Shown here one piece after another: positions 1 to 12,700 of a stretch of DNA of 64,000 nucleotides. Numbering within the stretch: position 1 is the stretch's first letter; the number at the start of each line of letters is the position of its first letter. The DNA is from Atrichornis clamosus. Its lineage: Eukaryota > Chordata > Aves > Passeriformes > Menuridae. The notes under the pieces are model-generated. The model was not told the origin of the DNA, made no database searches, and saw only the letters and a program-made list of their open reading frames with translations. The stretch is taken from assembly GCA_013400975.1 (NCBI GenBank), contig WBMZ01000173.1, positions 21,056-85,055 on the forward strand, given 5' to 3'. A program made the translations under genes and the position numbers.

Positions 1-1551
1 AACTGAGGAAATAAAGCAGGCGCTAATGCATTGCAAACTCTTAATGATGCTATTGCTCCATTGTGAAATATTTTAACTAGGAAATGTTGAGCATCTGAGC
101 AGTAGCCATAATCCTCTCATACAGAAGCCTTTTCTACGGCTTGTACAGAGTAAGTGCAAGCCTGTGTCTTCAGCGTTAATGGGATCAGCTGAAATGAGTA
201 ACGCTTTGTGTATGCTAAGGCTGTGATCCTGTACACGTGGTAAAAAGATGGCAGTGTTGGTTTTTCTAAGCAGCCAGTCCCACACGAGGTGAAGTGAGTC
301 AGAGCATTCGAGATGGATGAGCAGTTTGCAGAAAGGAGCTTTTGTTCCTCCTCTCCAGTCTCTAACAGTCACAGTGGAATTGTCTCTACCATCTACCTTT
401 TAGCATCAACATCACTGGGGCTGTTTGCATGAGAAACACCTGTGCTTATAAGCGCAGGTCACACAAGGAGACTCCTAAATCAGGTCTTTTTTTTGTACCC
501 AGCTTAAAATGACCACACTGGTGACCCACCACTGCCTCCCATAAGGAAAAGCTGGAAGCAGCTAGAGGCATAAATGGGGATCAATTTTTCACTGAGAGCT
601 ATATAGTAGCAACTATTTATCCTCGTCTGCAGTATTCATACAAGCAACTGAAGAGAAACATTTCTATTCACTACGTGACAGTATCCTACCCTTTCTTTAG
701 CTGTTACTTGTAATTGCAGCAAGAATAATATCCTGAGGGCTTTACGCTGATCTGCTGGATTTGAACATCAGCCTCTCAACTTACAGCCTCTATATCCCTC
801 ACCGCCAGACAAGTACACACTGTTTCTGCCATCCAATAAAAGCTTGGGAAACAAGCTTAGACCTGCATAGATTTTACCACCAATTGCATGCCAGGAATTG
901 AGTGCAAAATCGACTTGATAATCATGCGAACGCGGGAGGCAGATGAAATAGCTCCGTTCCCCTCTGGAAGCCCCAGGGCACGTTCCGTCCGGGTGTGCGG
1001 GTGACACAGCGGTGCTGCAGGCAGGGAGCTGTGCGGGGCCTGACGCCGGGGGGTGCGTGCCAAAGACAGGATGAGCTCTCCTAAGTGTTACTTCTTGTAG
1101 CGTCTCAGCACTTCTGAGTGCTCCAAGGTTATGTACTAACTATGCTTCAGTGGTGCGGAAAACCACTTTCCATTCAAAGTGAAGAGTCATCAAAGCAATA
1201 GAGAAAATTGTTAAGTGCTGTCAATGGAGACATCCTTGCTTTTCTTTATAGATGTGTCAATGGAATGCTCTGCCACAAATCATAAGGGCTTTGCAGCCTG
1301 TTACTTCCAAATGGTGAATGTAATGACAAAACCAAATATTGTGTTACCAGCTGGTTTCCATTATTGGGCTAAATTATTGGATTAAATCATGATCCTTAGA
1401 GCTGAAGGATTTTGCCCAGAGCAATGATTAGGATATCAGAAGATGCAATCTCCCTGATCTCTGCAGAAGGACTGAGAGGAAGCACGGGAGTGGAGGCTGC
1501 CAGCACAAAGGGTGCCTGAGGACTCCTGCATGGAGAATTCCCCCCTCTTGC

Positions 1552-1575
1552 ATATATATATATATGTATATATAT
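1552..1575. repeat. (TA)n microsatellite
   Basis: An alternating TA run with a single G interruption. It lies inside short open frames, which it makes meaningless. Confidence 0.9.
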
Positions 1576-2040
1576 CGCTCTGGTATCTGTCTATAGGGTC
1601 TACTGCACAGCCAAGCCAAAGGCACTCTGAGTCCTGCCGTCCCCATTCATACAAGGAAGCCCAGCATTGCTTTCTATGGATTCTTAGTAGCTCCTCTCTA
1701 ATGCTTCACAGTTTTCTCAATGTAAAAGGCAAAAGTAACACAGACACCGCTGCTAAAAATAGCCAGTTATGCCCTTGACGATTTGCTTGTTGGTCGGGAG
1801 TACCCATAAGTGACTCCATCTAAACATTCTGTTCTCTGTCTCAGTATCTTCCATGCCAGCTTGTATATGTCTCTCCAGGCTTGCTCAGTCTGTTTTCCTT
1901 ATATATATATTCTTTAGCTAAATATATTAGTTTATTTATCTCACTCCATGGCAGCAAGACCCAAGCACGACTTCCTCCTGCTGTAAGAATTTAATAAATA
2001 AATCACTGTCTGCTATTTCCTTGGGAGTATATAGCATTGT

Positions 2041-2130
2041 CAAAACCAAACAAACAAGCAAACAAAAACCAAACAACAACAACAAAAAACCCACAAAAAG
2101 CCCCCAACAAAAAAGCCCCAACTAAAAACC
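2041..2130. repeat. A/C-rich simple repeat, (AAAC)n and (AAC)n type
   Basis: Runs of CAAACAAAC, CAACAACAAC and AAAAACCC give a strongly strand-asymmetric low-complexity tract. Confidence 0.85.
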
Positions 2131-3153
2131 CCAAGGAATTGCCCCTTTCTTAGGTTAGATATGTTGGAACAATAACAGAAACAGGAATATACTGTTAAAT
2201 TTCAGTGGCAGACCTCTTTTCATTGCTCTGATTTATTCAAGTAAAAAATAATTGCACTGAATGACTTCTAGAAGTACAGCTAAGGAAGATTTCATGTGAG
2301 AAGGAAAGTTTCACGTGATTTAACTACCCAGCCCCCAAACATACACACTTAGGGTGATGACCAGGTTTTAATCACAGTCCTGTCAATTGTCATGGATTAG
2401 GAGGAAATTAAATTGGCCTCTTTGGTAACATCCTTGTAGTTCAAGTGACGATTTATGAATGTGTAACTGAGCTTATTGATAGGCATTTTGTACCTGAAAT
2501 GGGGCCTGTTTGGGGCTGTTGGATTTTTTATTACCTCTTACAATATCACCATATTCCTGTGAATATATACTTATATTCCAGTGAGTATATACCTGAACTA
2601 TATACCCTTTATTTTCTGCATGCAAACCCTACCTATCACTAACAACCCTAGGAAAAATGAGGGAACAAGAGGTTTCTTTAGTTGTCCAGTGGGCTTCTTT
2701 ATGTCTGCTCCAGTGTGAAGGGCAGGTAAATCAGAGGGGTTTAGCTGAGAGGGCAGGGCAATGAGTGCATGTTGATGTTAATTATATGAGCCTGAAACAC
2801 AGAGGAGTCAAAACTTTCTCCAGAGCATCCCTGAAGCTGCAGGTGGCTGAGCCAGGTCTTTCCTGGGTCTGAAACCACGGCTCACTACTTGGTGTGCCCA
2901 TGAGCACCATCTTCAGATGGAATCAATATAGGATGCTGGGATTAATGGTCCTTTCCATCTTTTTTCTTTCTTTCCCTCTCTTTTTTTGTTCTAAGCTGGC
3001 ATTGCACGTCTTTTAATGTGCAGACTCGTTGGTAACTAATAAAATGTATCTGGATGTAATTTTTGCTGCTAAGGACCATTTTGTGAGGTATTCAAGGTGC
3101 AGTAGGATAAGTGGAAAATAATAAATGAATCCTTTGGGCAGTGATACTTAGCT

Positions 3154-3186
3154 CATAGAACCATAGAATTATTTGGGTTGGAATCT
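3154..3186 (-). mobile_element. CR1 LINE 3'-terminal fragment (short, decayed)
   Basis: CATAGAACCATAGAATTATT followed by TGGGTTGGAATC is the reverse complement of the CR1 3' end (CCAACCC...ATTCTATGATTCT). Only about 33 bp are recognisable. A run of 22 T begins 58 bp further right and may be unrelated. Confidence 0.6.
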
Positions 3187-3244
3187 TATTTACCAGCTAT
3201 TTAGTCTTCAGTTTAGACATGCCATGTAAACAGATTTTTAGGTC

Positions 3245-3266
3245 TTTTTTTTTTTTTTTTTTTTTT
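3245..3266. repeat. Poly(T) run of 22
   Basis: A homopolymer of 22 T. It could be the poly(A) tail of a minus-strand retroposed sequence, but no retrocopy was recognised beside it. Confidence 0.8.
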
Positions 3267-6200
3267 GGTAACTAAATGGCATTTTCTTGATACAGTCACT
3301 GATACTGTTTGGCAGTCACCTCTTTTATTTTTCCCTGTGGGCACAATCTGTCTGTGTTAGGAAACACTGTTACCACTGACGAAAGCAGCGATGCCTTTAG
3401 GGAGTCTGCACACAATACTGCATGTCCTCGCTGCAGCACAACGAGAGATACCAGCATATTTGTCTTCCCGTTTGTAAAAGTTTCCCCAAACACTTTTCCT
3501 TCCAACATCATGCTTATGATTGCACTTGCTTAGACTATACATATTATTTTAACAAGGTAACATTGGCAAACTTGTGATTTGTCCCTGTTTTCCCTCAAAG
3601 GCCAGGCATGCACAGTTCCACACCCAAAGAGGAAAACTGCTGGCTCCCAGCAGGCAAAAAAGCAAAGCAAGACTCAAGTGCCATATTGCCCTCTTAACGA
3701 GTAAGCAGCTGAAAATAATACCCCTTACATTTTCTTTGGCAACAGGACTTATAGACAATATTTATCCTTCTTTTCAAATTTTCTCTAAACCCACTAGAGC
3801 AAGATCAGAATAAACAACTGGAAGATTGGTAGTTTGTAGTGCCCCAACAGAGAAGCTTTGAAATGGTGATAAAGTAATCCATGAGATATTCTGCTCTCTT
3901 CTGCACAGTAGTGGATTTTGCAGCTAGTGTTTCTCCTTTTATGTAATCTGATCCTATCTTGGTCCCACTCTTAATGTTCCTCATTATCAGCCAAGGCATT
4001 AAATCTTGAAACTGTGTCCTAAATAATTCCTGGAAAGATGATGGAAGCAAGTATCAGTGATATTTTTCAGTTCAACCACTACATGCCACAAAGATTACAT
4101 TTGTACAAGGCACAACAGAACAAAGATACACTCGTTGGTTGATGCATTTTTGGATACAAAAAATTAATGAAAAATAATAGATGAGATCTTGAGATTTTAG
4201 GAATATAAGTTCAGTCCTAACACTAGGTCCAAGCTGAGCTCCCTGAAATCAATGAAAATATGAGAAATGAGAGACAGCATGAATATTTCCAGGCAGGAAT
4301 GCAAACTACCTCCATACATCTTGTAACTGATACTTTCTACTGTAGCAATGACACATAACACTGTTCAATGGTCTTTGGGGGTCATGCTTACTCAGTGATG
4401 AGCACTTGGAGTACACCTCCTGCAAGGGACACTCTGGGATTGATTTCCAAGAGGTGAAGTAGCAGGCTGTCCCACTGGAGGGCATTAGAAGGAAAGGGCA
4501 GCAGCTGGGAAAAGAAGTAGTAACGCAAGCAACTCCAATAGAAAAGAACAGAACTAGAAATTATCTGTGAATTGGGTCCTTAAACCTGGATTATTAATTG
4601 CTGAAGAATGAGTATCCTTTAAACAAGGACATTCATTGCCCAAACCCACAAAACAACTCTCTAAACTTATCTCTGAACCTTGTGTGAGAGTTTTGATATT
4701 TACAGTAAATGAAAAATGGTTTTTCTGATTACTGGTCCACATATCTGACACCTTTGCAGTAAGTACTTTTCAAATAAAGAAGATAAGGATTGGATGCCTT
4801 TTAATCTAATTTAAGTGAATAAGTGAGCTTCATGGACACCTTTATTTTCTCCATTTCCAGAAAAAGAAAAAAAACCCCTCTAACAGCCTCAGAAACTTTG
4901 GTCTATTTTCCAGCTATCATCACTCACAGAGAGTGAAAGGCAGCACACAGGGCAGAAGGAGCATGAACACCTCGTGCTGCAGACCAGCCGAGGTGGGCTG
5001 GAGCTTGACAGGGGCCCATCAGTCCTTCCCAGCACAGCCACACGCCATTGCCAGCGAAAAGGTCCAGGTCAGTCGTGGAGGGTCTAGCACTGCTTTCGAC
5101 CCCATTTGCTAAATGCTTCCCCTCACGGTCAGTTCACAGCACCCCAGCCCAGCCAGTTAAGATGCCCTCTGGCAGAGGACTGAATCCTCCCTAGAGGCTG
5201 CAGGACAAGCACCAGTGCTTATCTGCTCATCAATGTCAAGGCTCAGGCATTTGTGTGCACACACAGAAGTGTCAAGTTGGGGTGAAAGGGCTGAACTCGC
5301 ACTTCTATCAGGGTTCCAGCACTCGTGGTAGGAGTTAAGACTCAGATACCCAAAGCTTTGCCACTCCCTGGGATCCTGAACTCTCTGCGGGCTTGAAGTG
5401 GCTTAGCAGCCTGTGAATTTCTCACAAACCATGAAAGACCTCAGAGACTAAATTTCAACAATCCTGTGAGATCCATCCTGACTGGAACACAGGCCAGCTG
5501 GGCCACCCTTTGCCGCTGACTGGAGCAAGGTCTAAGTATCTCTTAAAATTGGTCTCTGTCCTTATTCAAGGAAATCTTCCTTTCACTTCCTGTATTTTAT
5601 ATCTGAGTAGGGGCACAAAAACCCCCCCAAAAAAGCCCGAATAAGGACTGAATTCATTAACTATTAATACTATTTATTACTAGTATTTCTACAGTAGCAT
5701 TTGTGTGCATGAAACTTCAATACAAATGAAAATATATCCCTTCTTCACATGTCTTATGAGCTCGTTTATATGCAACACTGCTTGTCAAGAGATGGCAAAA
5801 AAAAGGCCTGGGAGGATGAGGATTTGCTCTGGATAAGCTCATAGCCACAAATGATTCTGAGTCATATTGGAATTGAGTAACTTAGTGCCACTAATGCCAC
5901 TGGCACTGCTACTAGCCTTGACTCTACTGAGAGACCTAATCTAAGGGGCTCTCTTTATTTCTCAGAGGCTCCTAATGGTTAATTTTCTATTCCTTTTCCT
6001 TTTTTTAATATCTCCTTCTTTAAGACTTGTCAGACAGAAAGGCTGATATGTGAAAACATCTAATCTAGGCTATACTTAGGTCATGGCAGGCAGGAGATGG
6101 AGAAACAAAAGAGGAGCAGGACAGAAAAAATATCTTGCAATTTGTCTGAGCTACTAATATTTGCTAATTGCAATAAATATGAACAACACAGAAGCTCCTA

Positions 6201-6561
6201 ATCAGCTTACAGAAGCATTTTAATGGGATGCTATCAGGTTAAACATTGTATTTAAAAATAGAAATATTCTTAAAGAATCCAGATTAAAACAAAATGACAT
6301 TTGACTACCTAAGTAATTTTCCCCTCTTCATGCTAGAGCCTGAACTGTATTTCACAGAACCCAGTGACTGAAAATAGATGGGGCTTTATCCTGTTGCCCT
6401 CGGGCTGGAGCACACCTAGACCACACCAGAGAGAGACAGTGCAGGGACGTGCCAGGCAGCACTGGAGATGCAGCTGCAGAGCTGCAGAGGGGCCATGCTA
6501 TGTCCTAGTTCAACAGGCTGCCTGAGCAGCTCTTGCTACCTTTGTTGCAGCCTTGGGCTTC
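3267..6561. other. Intergenic, no gene or mobile element recognised
   Basis: Unique, moderately AT-rich sequence. The short frames between 3300 and 4050 overlap each other on both strands and show no coding signature. Nothing else was identified. Confidence 0.65.
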
Positions 6562-6795
6562 CAAGACAGCAACCCTGGGTCTTGCATGAGGGTTGTCGCT
6601 CTGAGACAGAAGCTCTGGGGCTTGCAGGAGGATTTCCACCCCAGGATGGCAGCTCTGGGGCTTGCAGGGTGGTTTCCACCTAGGGACAACAGCTTTGGGA
6701 GAGTTTGCAGGAGAGTTTCCCCACCAAACAATGGCATCTCTGGGTTTTCCCCCCAAGATGGCAACTCTGGGACTTGCAGGAGGTTTTTCCTTATG
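6562..6795. repeat. Degenerate minisatellite, about 39-bp unit, roughly six copies
   Basis: Repeated phrases AGCTCTGGGGCTTGCAGG and GATTTCCACC/GGTTTCCACC recur at about 39-45-bp steps, with units near 6562, 6604, 6643, 6682, 6726 and 6755. The units differ by substitutions and small indels. The open frames seen on both strands here come from the repeat and encode no recognisable protein. Confidence 0.8.
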
Positions 6796-6799
6796 TGTT

Positions 6800-9700
6800 A
6801 ATGGGGCCATTGCAGGTTCACCAGGACCAGGGGTCCTCACACAGCATTGGATGAGGCTTCATTTTCTTCTTTTAGAGCATGACTTAAATATTTCCATGTT
6901 TAGATTACAGCCCTTTCAGGGCAGAGTTTAAATCCAGAGCAGTGACTATGTTGAGTTTAACATAAATTGAAGGAAAGAGCCTGTGGAAACTTCTTCACAA
7001 AGAAGTTTTGTAAATAGTGGCTTGATACTATGGTGATGGGCCCTTAGAAGTGCTGACTCCATTTTTCTTCCTATTTAATCCCTTATTTTTCTTCCAAACA
7101 TGCAGATTTTGGACCTATCCTACATGGCAGTGTTGATTGCATATTTCTATGCATCAAACAAGTGCCAAGGAAATTAAAATTAGAGAATAGCAAGGTTGGA
7201 TCTACTTCTTAACTGACCCTCTCACAGAAATGCCATTCCAAATGCCATTCCCTGCCTTAGAATCTCCAGGGGCCTCTGGATGTACTCATTTGCTCTGAGT
7301 TTTGGTAAACCACAAAGGATGGTCCAAATCTGAGAAGGGTGAGAGCGCAATGTCTGAACAAGAAAATCCACTCCCAGGCCGAAGGGCTCGGGTATGTTGC
7401 ATGTGGCAGCAACACCAAGGACATGCTTGAGGTCCTGACCTCTGCTCTTTGCGTCATCTGACTGCTGAAGGCTCCCCTTGGTGCTGGCCCTGCAGTCCTG
7501 TAGCCCACCCTCTCACTAGGATGAGCCTGAAGATGCTGCCTGATGTGAGAAGGGCAGCTTGAGCTTTGCCTGTAGATTACAGGGTGTCTGATCTCAAAAG
7601 CCCCTGGGCTTCAGGCCACGATCACCAGGAGTCTGTTCGGGTAGGGGCAGCCAGCCTCTAGCATTTGAAGCATCTGTGTGCATCTATTCACACTTACCAG
7701 AGAGACACTGCAGCAAATACAGTGGGCTTCTGCAATTGCTATCTAGCAAATTCTCCCCTCCTAGGTGGAAATACCCTCTGCTACTTTTATAGTGAAGAAG
7801 AAAAGAAAATAAATGCTTCCAAATAACCCACAGTCTGGATGGCTTCTACAGAAGCAACAACAAGCACTTAGAGTACGATAGACGGATTACTGCCATCACA
7901 TACCATTTTCTGCAGGAGGACAAGCCCAGTGTGCTGGGAGCTTTGTAAACATCTCAGACTACTTAGGGAATCTGCAATACAAACCAAAATATTTGAAAAT
8001 GCATTTTTCCTAACCCATACATTTCCCAAATGAGTATGGACAAATTAAGGCCTGGAACAAATCCTGTGAACATGGTGAACTACCATTAGGGAAGAGCAGA
8101 GACAATAGTTTTGTGCTACACTCTCCCTCATGGAATGATGCAATATCTTCTAAATCCATGGGAGGGGAAAAAAGAAGAAAAAAGCCTAAGCAGTATAATA
8201 AGGATGAAAGTTTGGATTTCCTCAGCCTCCAAGCCTAGACACAAGCCTGCTATATACTGGAGTCTCCTGGCCCAGATGATTGAGTGTTTGCATGTGTTTT
8301 CTGTTTACTTCTTTTTCCAATGTCTTCCGTAAGCCAAAGATAAAACCAGTACATCTCCAGCCAAAGATAAAACCAGTACTGCTCCAGCTGTACTTTTGAA
8401 CCCCTGCTTAAATGGGGTGGAAATAAATCTTAATGAGATTGTCCAGCCCTATTACCTTAAGTAGTATACCTCAAATGAACCCTGCTAAAGACTGTAATTC
8501 CCTTCTGAGATTTCAGTGACATGAGCAAGTGGCTCATATTTCACTATTGTAGTTTGCATCATCGGATACTTGGTATAATTCCACATTTATCACATTAGAA
8601 TTGGAGAAACACACCTTTATTAAAAATGTGAAAATAGTAGATGATGCTTTCCTTTAATAAGCACAAAGAATTTTCTCCTGATCTTCACTACAAACAGAAA
8701 ATTAATTTGCATTTCTATTTCATGAGTATTCAGATGCAAAAACTTTACTCTCATAAATTCTTACAATTGATATTTCGATGCTCCCTATTTCATCTCTGGA
8801 CAAAATCAAGGTATTTTCTCAAAACTTGCTGGTGTGCAGAACAAGGAAGGCAGCAGCAGATGGGCAGGACTCAAAGAACAGAGGCAAGGCCAGAGAGGGC
8901 TCAGACAGGATGTCTCCAGGGAGCACCGCACTGCGGCACTGACATCACTTATTTAGGATCTCTTGAGAACCCCATACACTGTTGAAGAGAGACAATTTTT
9001 AAGAATTGCTTTCATTATGTAACATGTAAGGTTGGAAGAGGTGATCCTGAGTCTGTGGAAACCCACGTCAGTGTCCCTCAGGGCACAGGGCATGTGCCCT
9101 TCACATGACAGTCATGTGGAGCTCTTGTAAGTAGCAAGAAGAAAAAAGTATTTCTAGCCCAAATCCACTTGGCTGTGCAGTAAATAGGATTTTAGCCCAC
9201 AGTCAACAAGTAACCCGCAAAATGAAGGTCTAGAGGAGACATCCACATCTCCTCCATGTCTAAATTTAGCGTACTTGAAAGTACAGACAAGGCAGTCAAG
9301 CATCATCAGTAGCCAGCTAATTTATACAAGGAAGATAACTTGGTTCTGCTGAGTGATTTTGGGAGACAATGGAAGGAGAAACAGGAATCTAATAACCTCT
9401 TACAAAACTAAAGTTAACCTCCAGCTCTGGGCAGAAGCCCAGGGCTATCTCTGACAGTAGTCTGAGCTCAGTGAGTAATTAGCATTCCTGCTGATTTTTC
9501 AGGCCTTTTATGATATTTGATATAGGATCAACACAGAAATTCGAGTACACGGGCTCATCAGATGCTATGAACCGCTGAGAGGATACTCTGGGACTCATTG
9601 CGAGTAACAAGTGACTTTGCACAGCAGAACAAGACCAAGCCTGGAGAAGCTGTACTAGAGCGTGCCTGCCTGGTTGCGTTCAGCATTCTGCAAGACTCTG

Positions 9701-12700
9701 ACTTGTGAGCAGGCTGGCCTGTGGCAAAGCCCTGTGTCAGGTGGTAGAAAAATTTGGTCTCCCTGTGCTGGCTCTTTACTACAGGCAGCTCCATTTGGGA
9801 TCGTTCTGAGAACACAGGTACTCCAGGTGGCAAAGACCAGCTGTTTGGGCAGACTGCGGGCCGTGCTGGGATGGACTCCCACTACAACCTTGTCTCGCTC
9901 TTTGTGTGATTTATTAAAACATCCAGTTGCCTCCAGTTCTCCTCTGTCCCTCAAGGCACCTTAATTAACAAGGCAGATTGTCAATTGAGAAATAATCTCG
10001 GAACAAAGAATCTTTAAAGATCTGGCACCATTATCTAGGATAACCCAGCTGCTGAACTTCATTACGAAGAGGAATCAAATGCACGTGATCAACTCTGAGG
10101 CACATTTCTGCAGGAGAAAATAAAATCAGTTTAGTAAAAATGAGTGTTTTCTAATCCTGTATTTCCGTCTTGGACAAAGCAGAGATGTTCAGCTCCTGGC
10201 TACCTTTGTCTCATGGCCACAGAGTAGTGAGTTTTCTCATGCATTTTGGGGTGCTCCTCTGCCTCCTTTCCCCTGCAGAGACACCTGACCTTGGGAACAA
10301 GGGACATGGCACAGAAGCACATGTGCTGCTCCAGGAACTGACTTTGTCCTGTTGAAATCCCAATGGCAGAATGAAGCAGGGAAATGCTCTTGCTCAGGGT
10401 CTGATGACCTCGCTGCATCCCCAAAGCCTAAATGGTGCTGAACCCTTCCTGGTGTTGGTTATATGTCTTGATTGGCCTGAGCATGAAGGTTCCTACAGTA
10501 GAGTGAGATTCATCATGCCTCAACAAAACCATGTCATCCGGTCACTTTTCAGTGGTTTTCTCCTTCCAGTATAGTGGGAGAACTGTGAAGTGCTGTCTTC
10601 TTACTCCTCCCACTTTATAGGACCTCAGAATAGGTAGGGAGTAAAGGACAGCAAAAAGACTCTTCAGCTCCTTTGTGTGCCAGAATGCTCCCCAAAGATC
10701 TGAAGAAATCAAATAATTGTAGGAGAGGAGTTTGCTGAGAAAACAAACATTCCTCCTGTGAAAAACTATGAGCAGATTGAATGCCTTCCCTGGAGTTTTC
10801 CAATTTTTTCATTAAATGACTCAAAATGAAAACACACAGAAATGTGGTTGGTTTTTAAAAAGACAGCTTTTGTTAGAGAAATATTATTCTCCATCCTACA
10901 TATGTGAGCACTGTGTGCCTCAGCCTGCCATATCTACTCCAGACATTGCACATGCTCTCGCACTTTCCCACATGATGTTTCTCCCTAAGCCTTAGATGTT
11001 TAAATACCTGACCAAAACATCTTTGAAAAAAAGTCTTCACTCTTCAGTGGCATAACAAGCCCCATATGTTGCTGACTGGGTGAAAATAGGGCATAGACAT
11101 CTTGACAACCACAAAAAGCTCATGACCCAAGAAACCTGGCTTTAGAAAGAAAAAATTAAAACAAGTCTTATGAGGTTCATGATAAACATCAAAGAGTTGG
11201 CAGCAGTAAGACAAATCAAACAGTTTAGGTGAGATTTCCCAGAAAAATTGCTACCATTTCATCAGTGCGCTGTCTGGTTTTGGACAGTTATGCCTGAATA
11301 TACCATTTGGAATTTATGATAGATACAGGAAATAATAGTTTCCTTCTCAAAATCCTTTCCACATGTGGTCCATATGCCTGCAGCATAAAGAGATTGCAAT
11401 CTCATGCCTCAGTCAGATGGGTATCAGAAGGCCAGCTGACTGTCATAGCAACAGGATGAACCTGGGAGCCTCTGATTTGGTGTAAAAGAGCTTTAAAAAA
11501 TGACAGATTTAGTGACTCAGAGACAAGCTGCCTGTATCAGAGGTACTTGTGTGAGAGACCATCCACAATGTAGAGCATCTCCAAGCAATTGGTGAAGTAC
11601 TGAGTTATTATTATAACAAGTATACCTATTGCTAGAGATCTAGTTATGAGGTGTCAGAGTATTTTGTATTTTATCACATATGTGTTTCCAATATATTGTT
11701 ATCATAATATCACAGCTTCACCTGTTGAAGATATTGAACATGGTAAAATATGCTATTCCAAGAAGATCAAGGAGAATTTCAAGCTAAGTTCTGCGTGGAA
11801 CTGGATTGCATCTGTGCTTCAGCTGCAGAGCAGCTCCTGAAGGGAGAAGAGTTGGTCCACGGAGCAATGGTGCAAACCCAAGTTTTCCCAAATGGTCACT
11901 GATGGCATCTTTCTCACCTCAGCATACCAGACCAGAGACCACAGACGTGATTTTTGGACGTGCCCAATTCTCACAGCTGCCAATGGAATTTGAACTTGTG
12001 AAATACACTGCTGTGCTGAGTGCTGTGAGAGAGGAGCTCCTCACCATCTCTGGTTACACACCAACAGCACCGGGAACAATTTTTGGATTAATCCTGATGT
12101 TCCTCAGTCCCTCACATACAAACTGAATAATACTGCACACATGGCTGTGTGTGTGACTTATTGCTGAATCATGTCTAGCAATGATTCAGTGGGGGAAATA
12201 CGAAACACTCACTAAGTTTTAATTAGTGCAAATATAAATACATTTCTCTGAGCAATTGTGCTGGGACAAAGTATGACTCATGCCTGGTGCTTCCCATGCA
12301 CCACAAGGGCTTGCTGGTGGGGCCTCACCCAGTAAACCTCACCAGACACACAGCCCAGGGCTCAGGCCTCTGGTCTAGGGAGTAGACCCAAGCTGAGCCA
12401 GCCACAGTTTGCACCAGTGGGTCAGGGTGATAAAGATATTCCTGAGACCTTTCAGAGTTGTGATCCAAATTCACCGGACTGAATGGAAAGGCTCCTCTTG
12501 ACTCCAAAGAGTCTGGATCATGCTCTCAAAGCTCTTCCTTTCCCCAGAAAGCATGAGATGTGCAAATTATAAGTTAAACCTGAAGTCGGGTCCTTCATAG
12601 TCATGTGATCAAGCACAACCTGAGACCCTCAGCTTGCTGTCAAGTCTTCACATTTTTAAGTCTCTATGGAAAACTGCTCAGGTATTCAGATGTTGCACAC

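Larger units (their letters stand above)
1..3153. other. Intergenic, no gene seen
   Basis: This stretch is AT-leaning, with only simple repeats at 1552 and 2041. Open frames of up to about 100 codons lack splice context or any recognisable domain. Confidence 0.7.

Noticed and set aside
1428..1778. Frames containing repeated Tyr-Ile residues
   Set aside because: They are translations of the (TA)n microsatellite.
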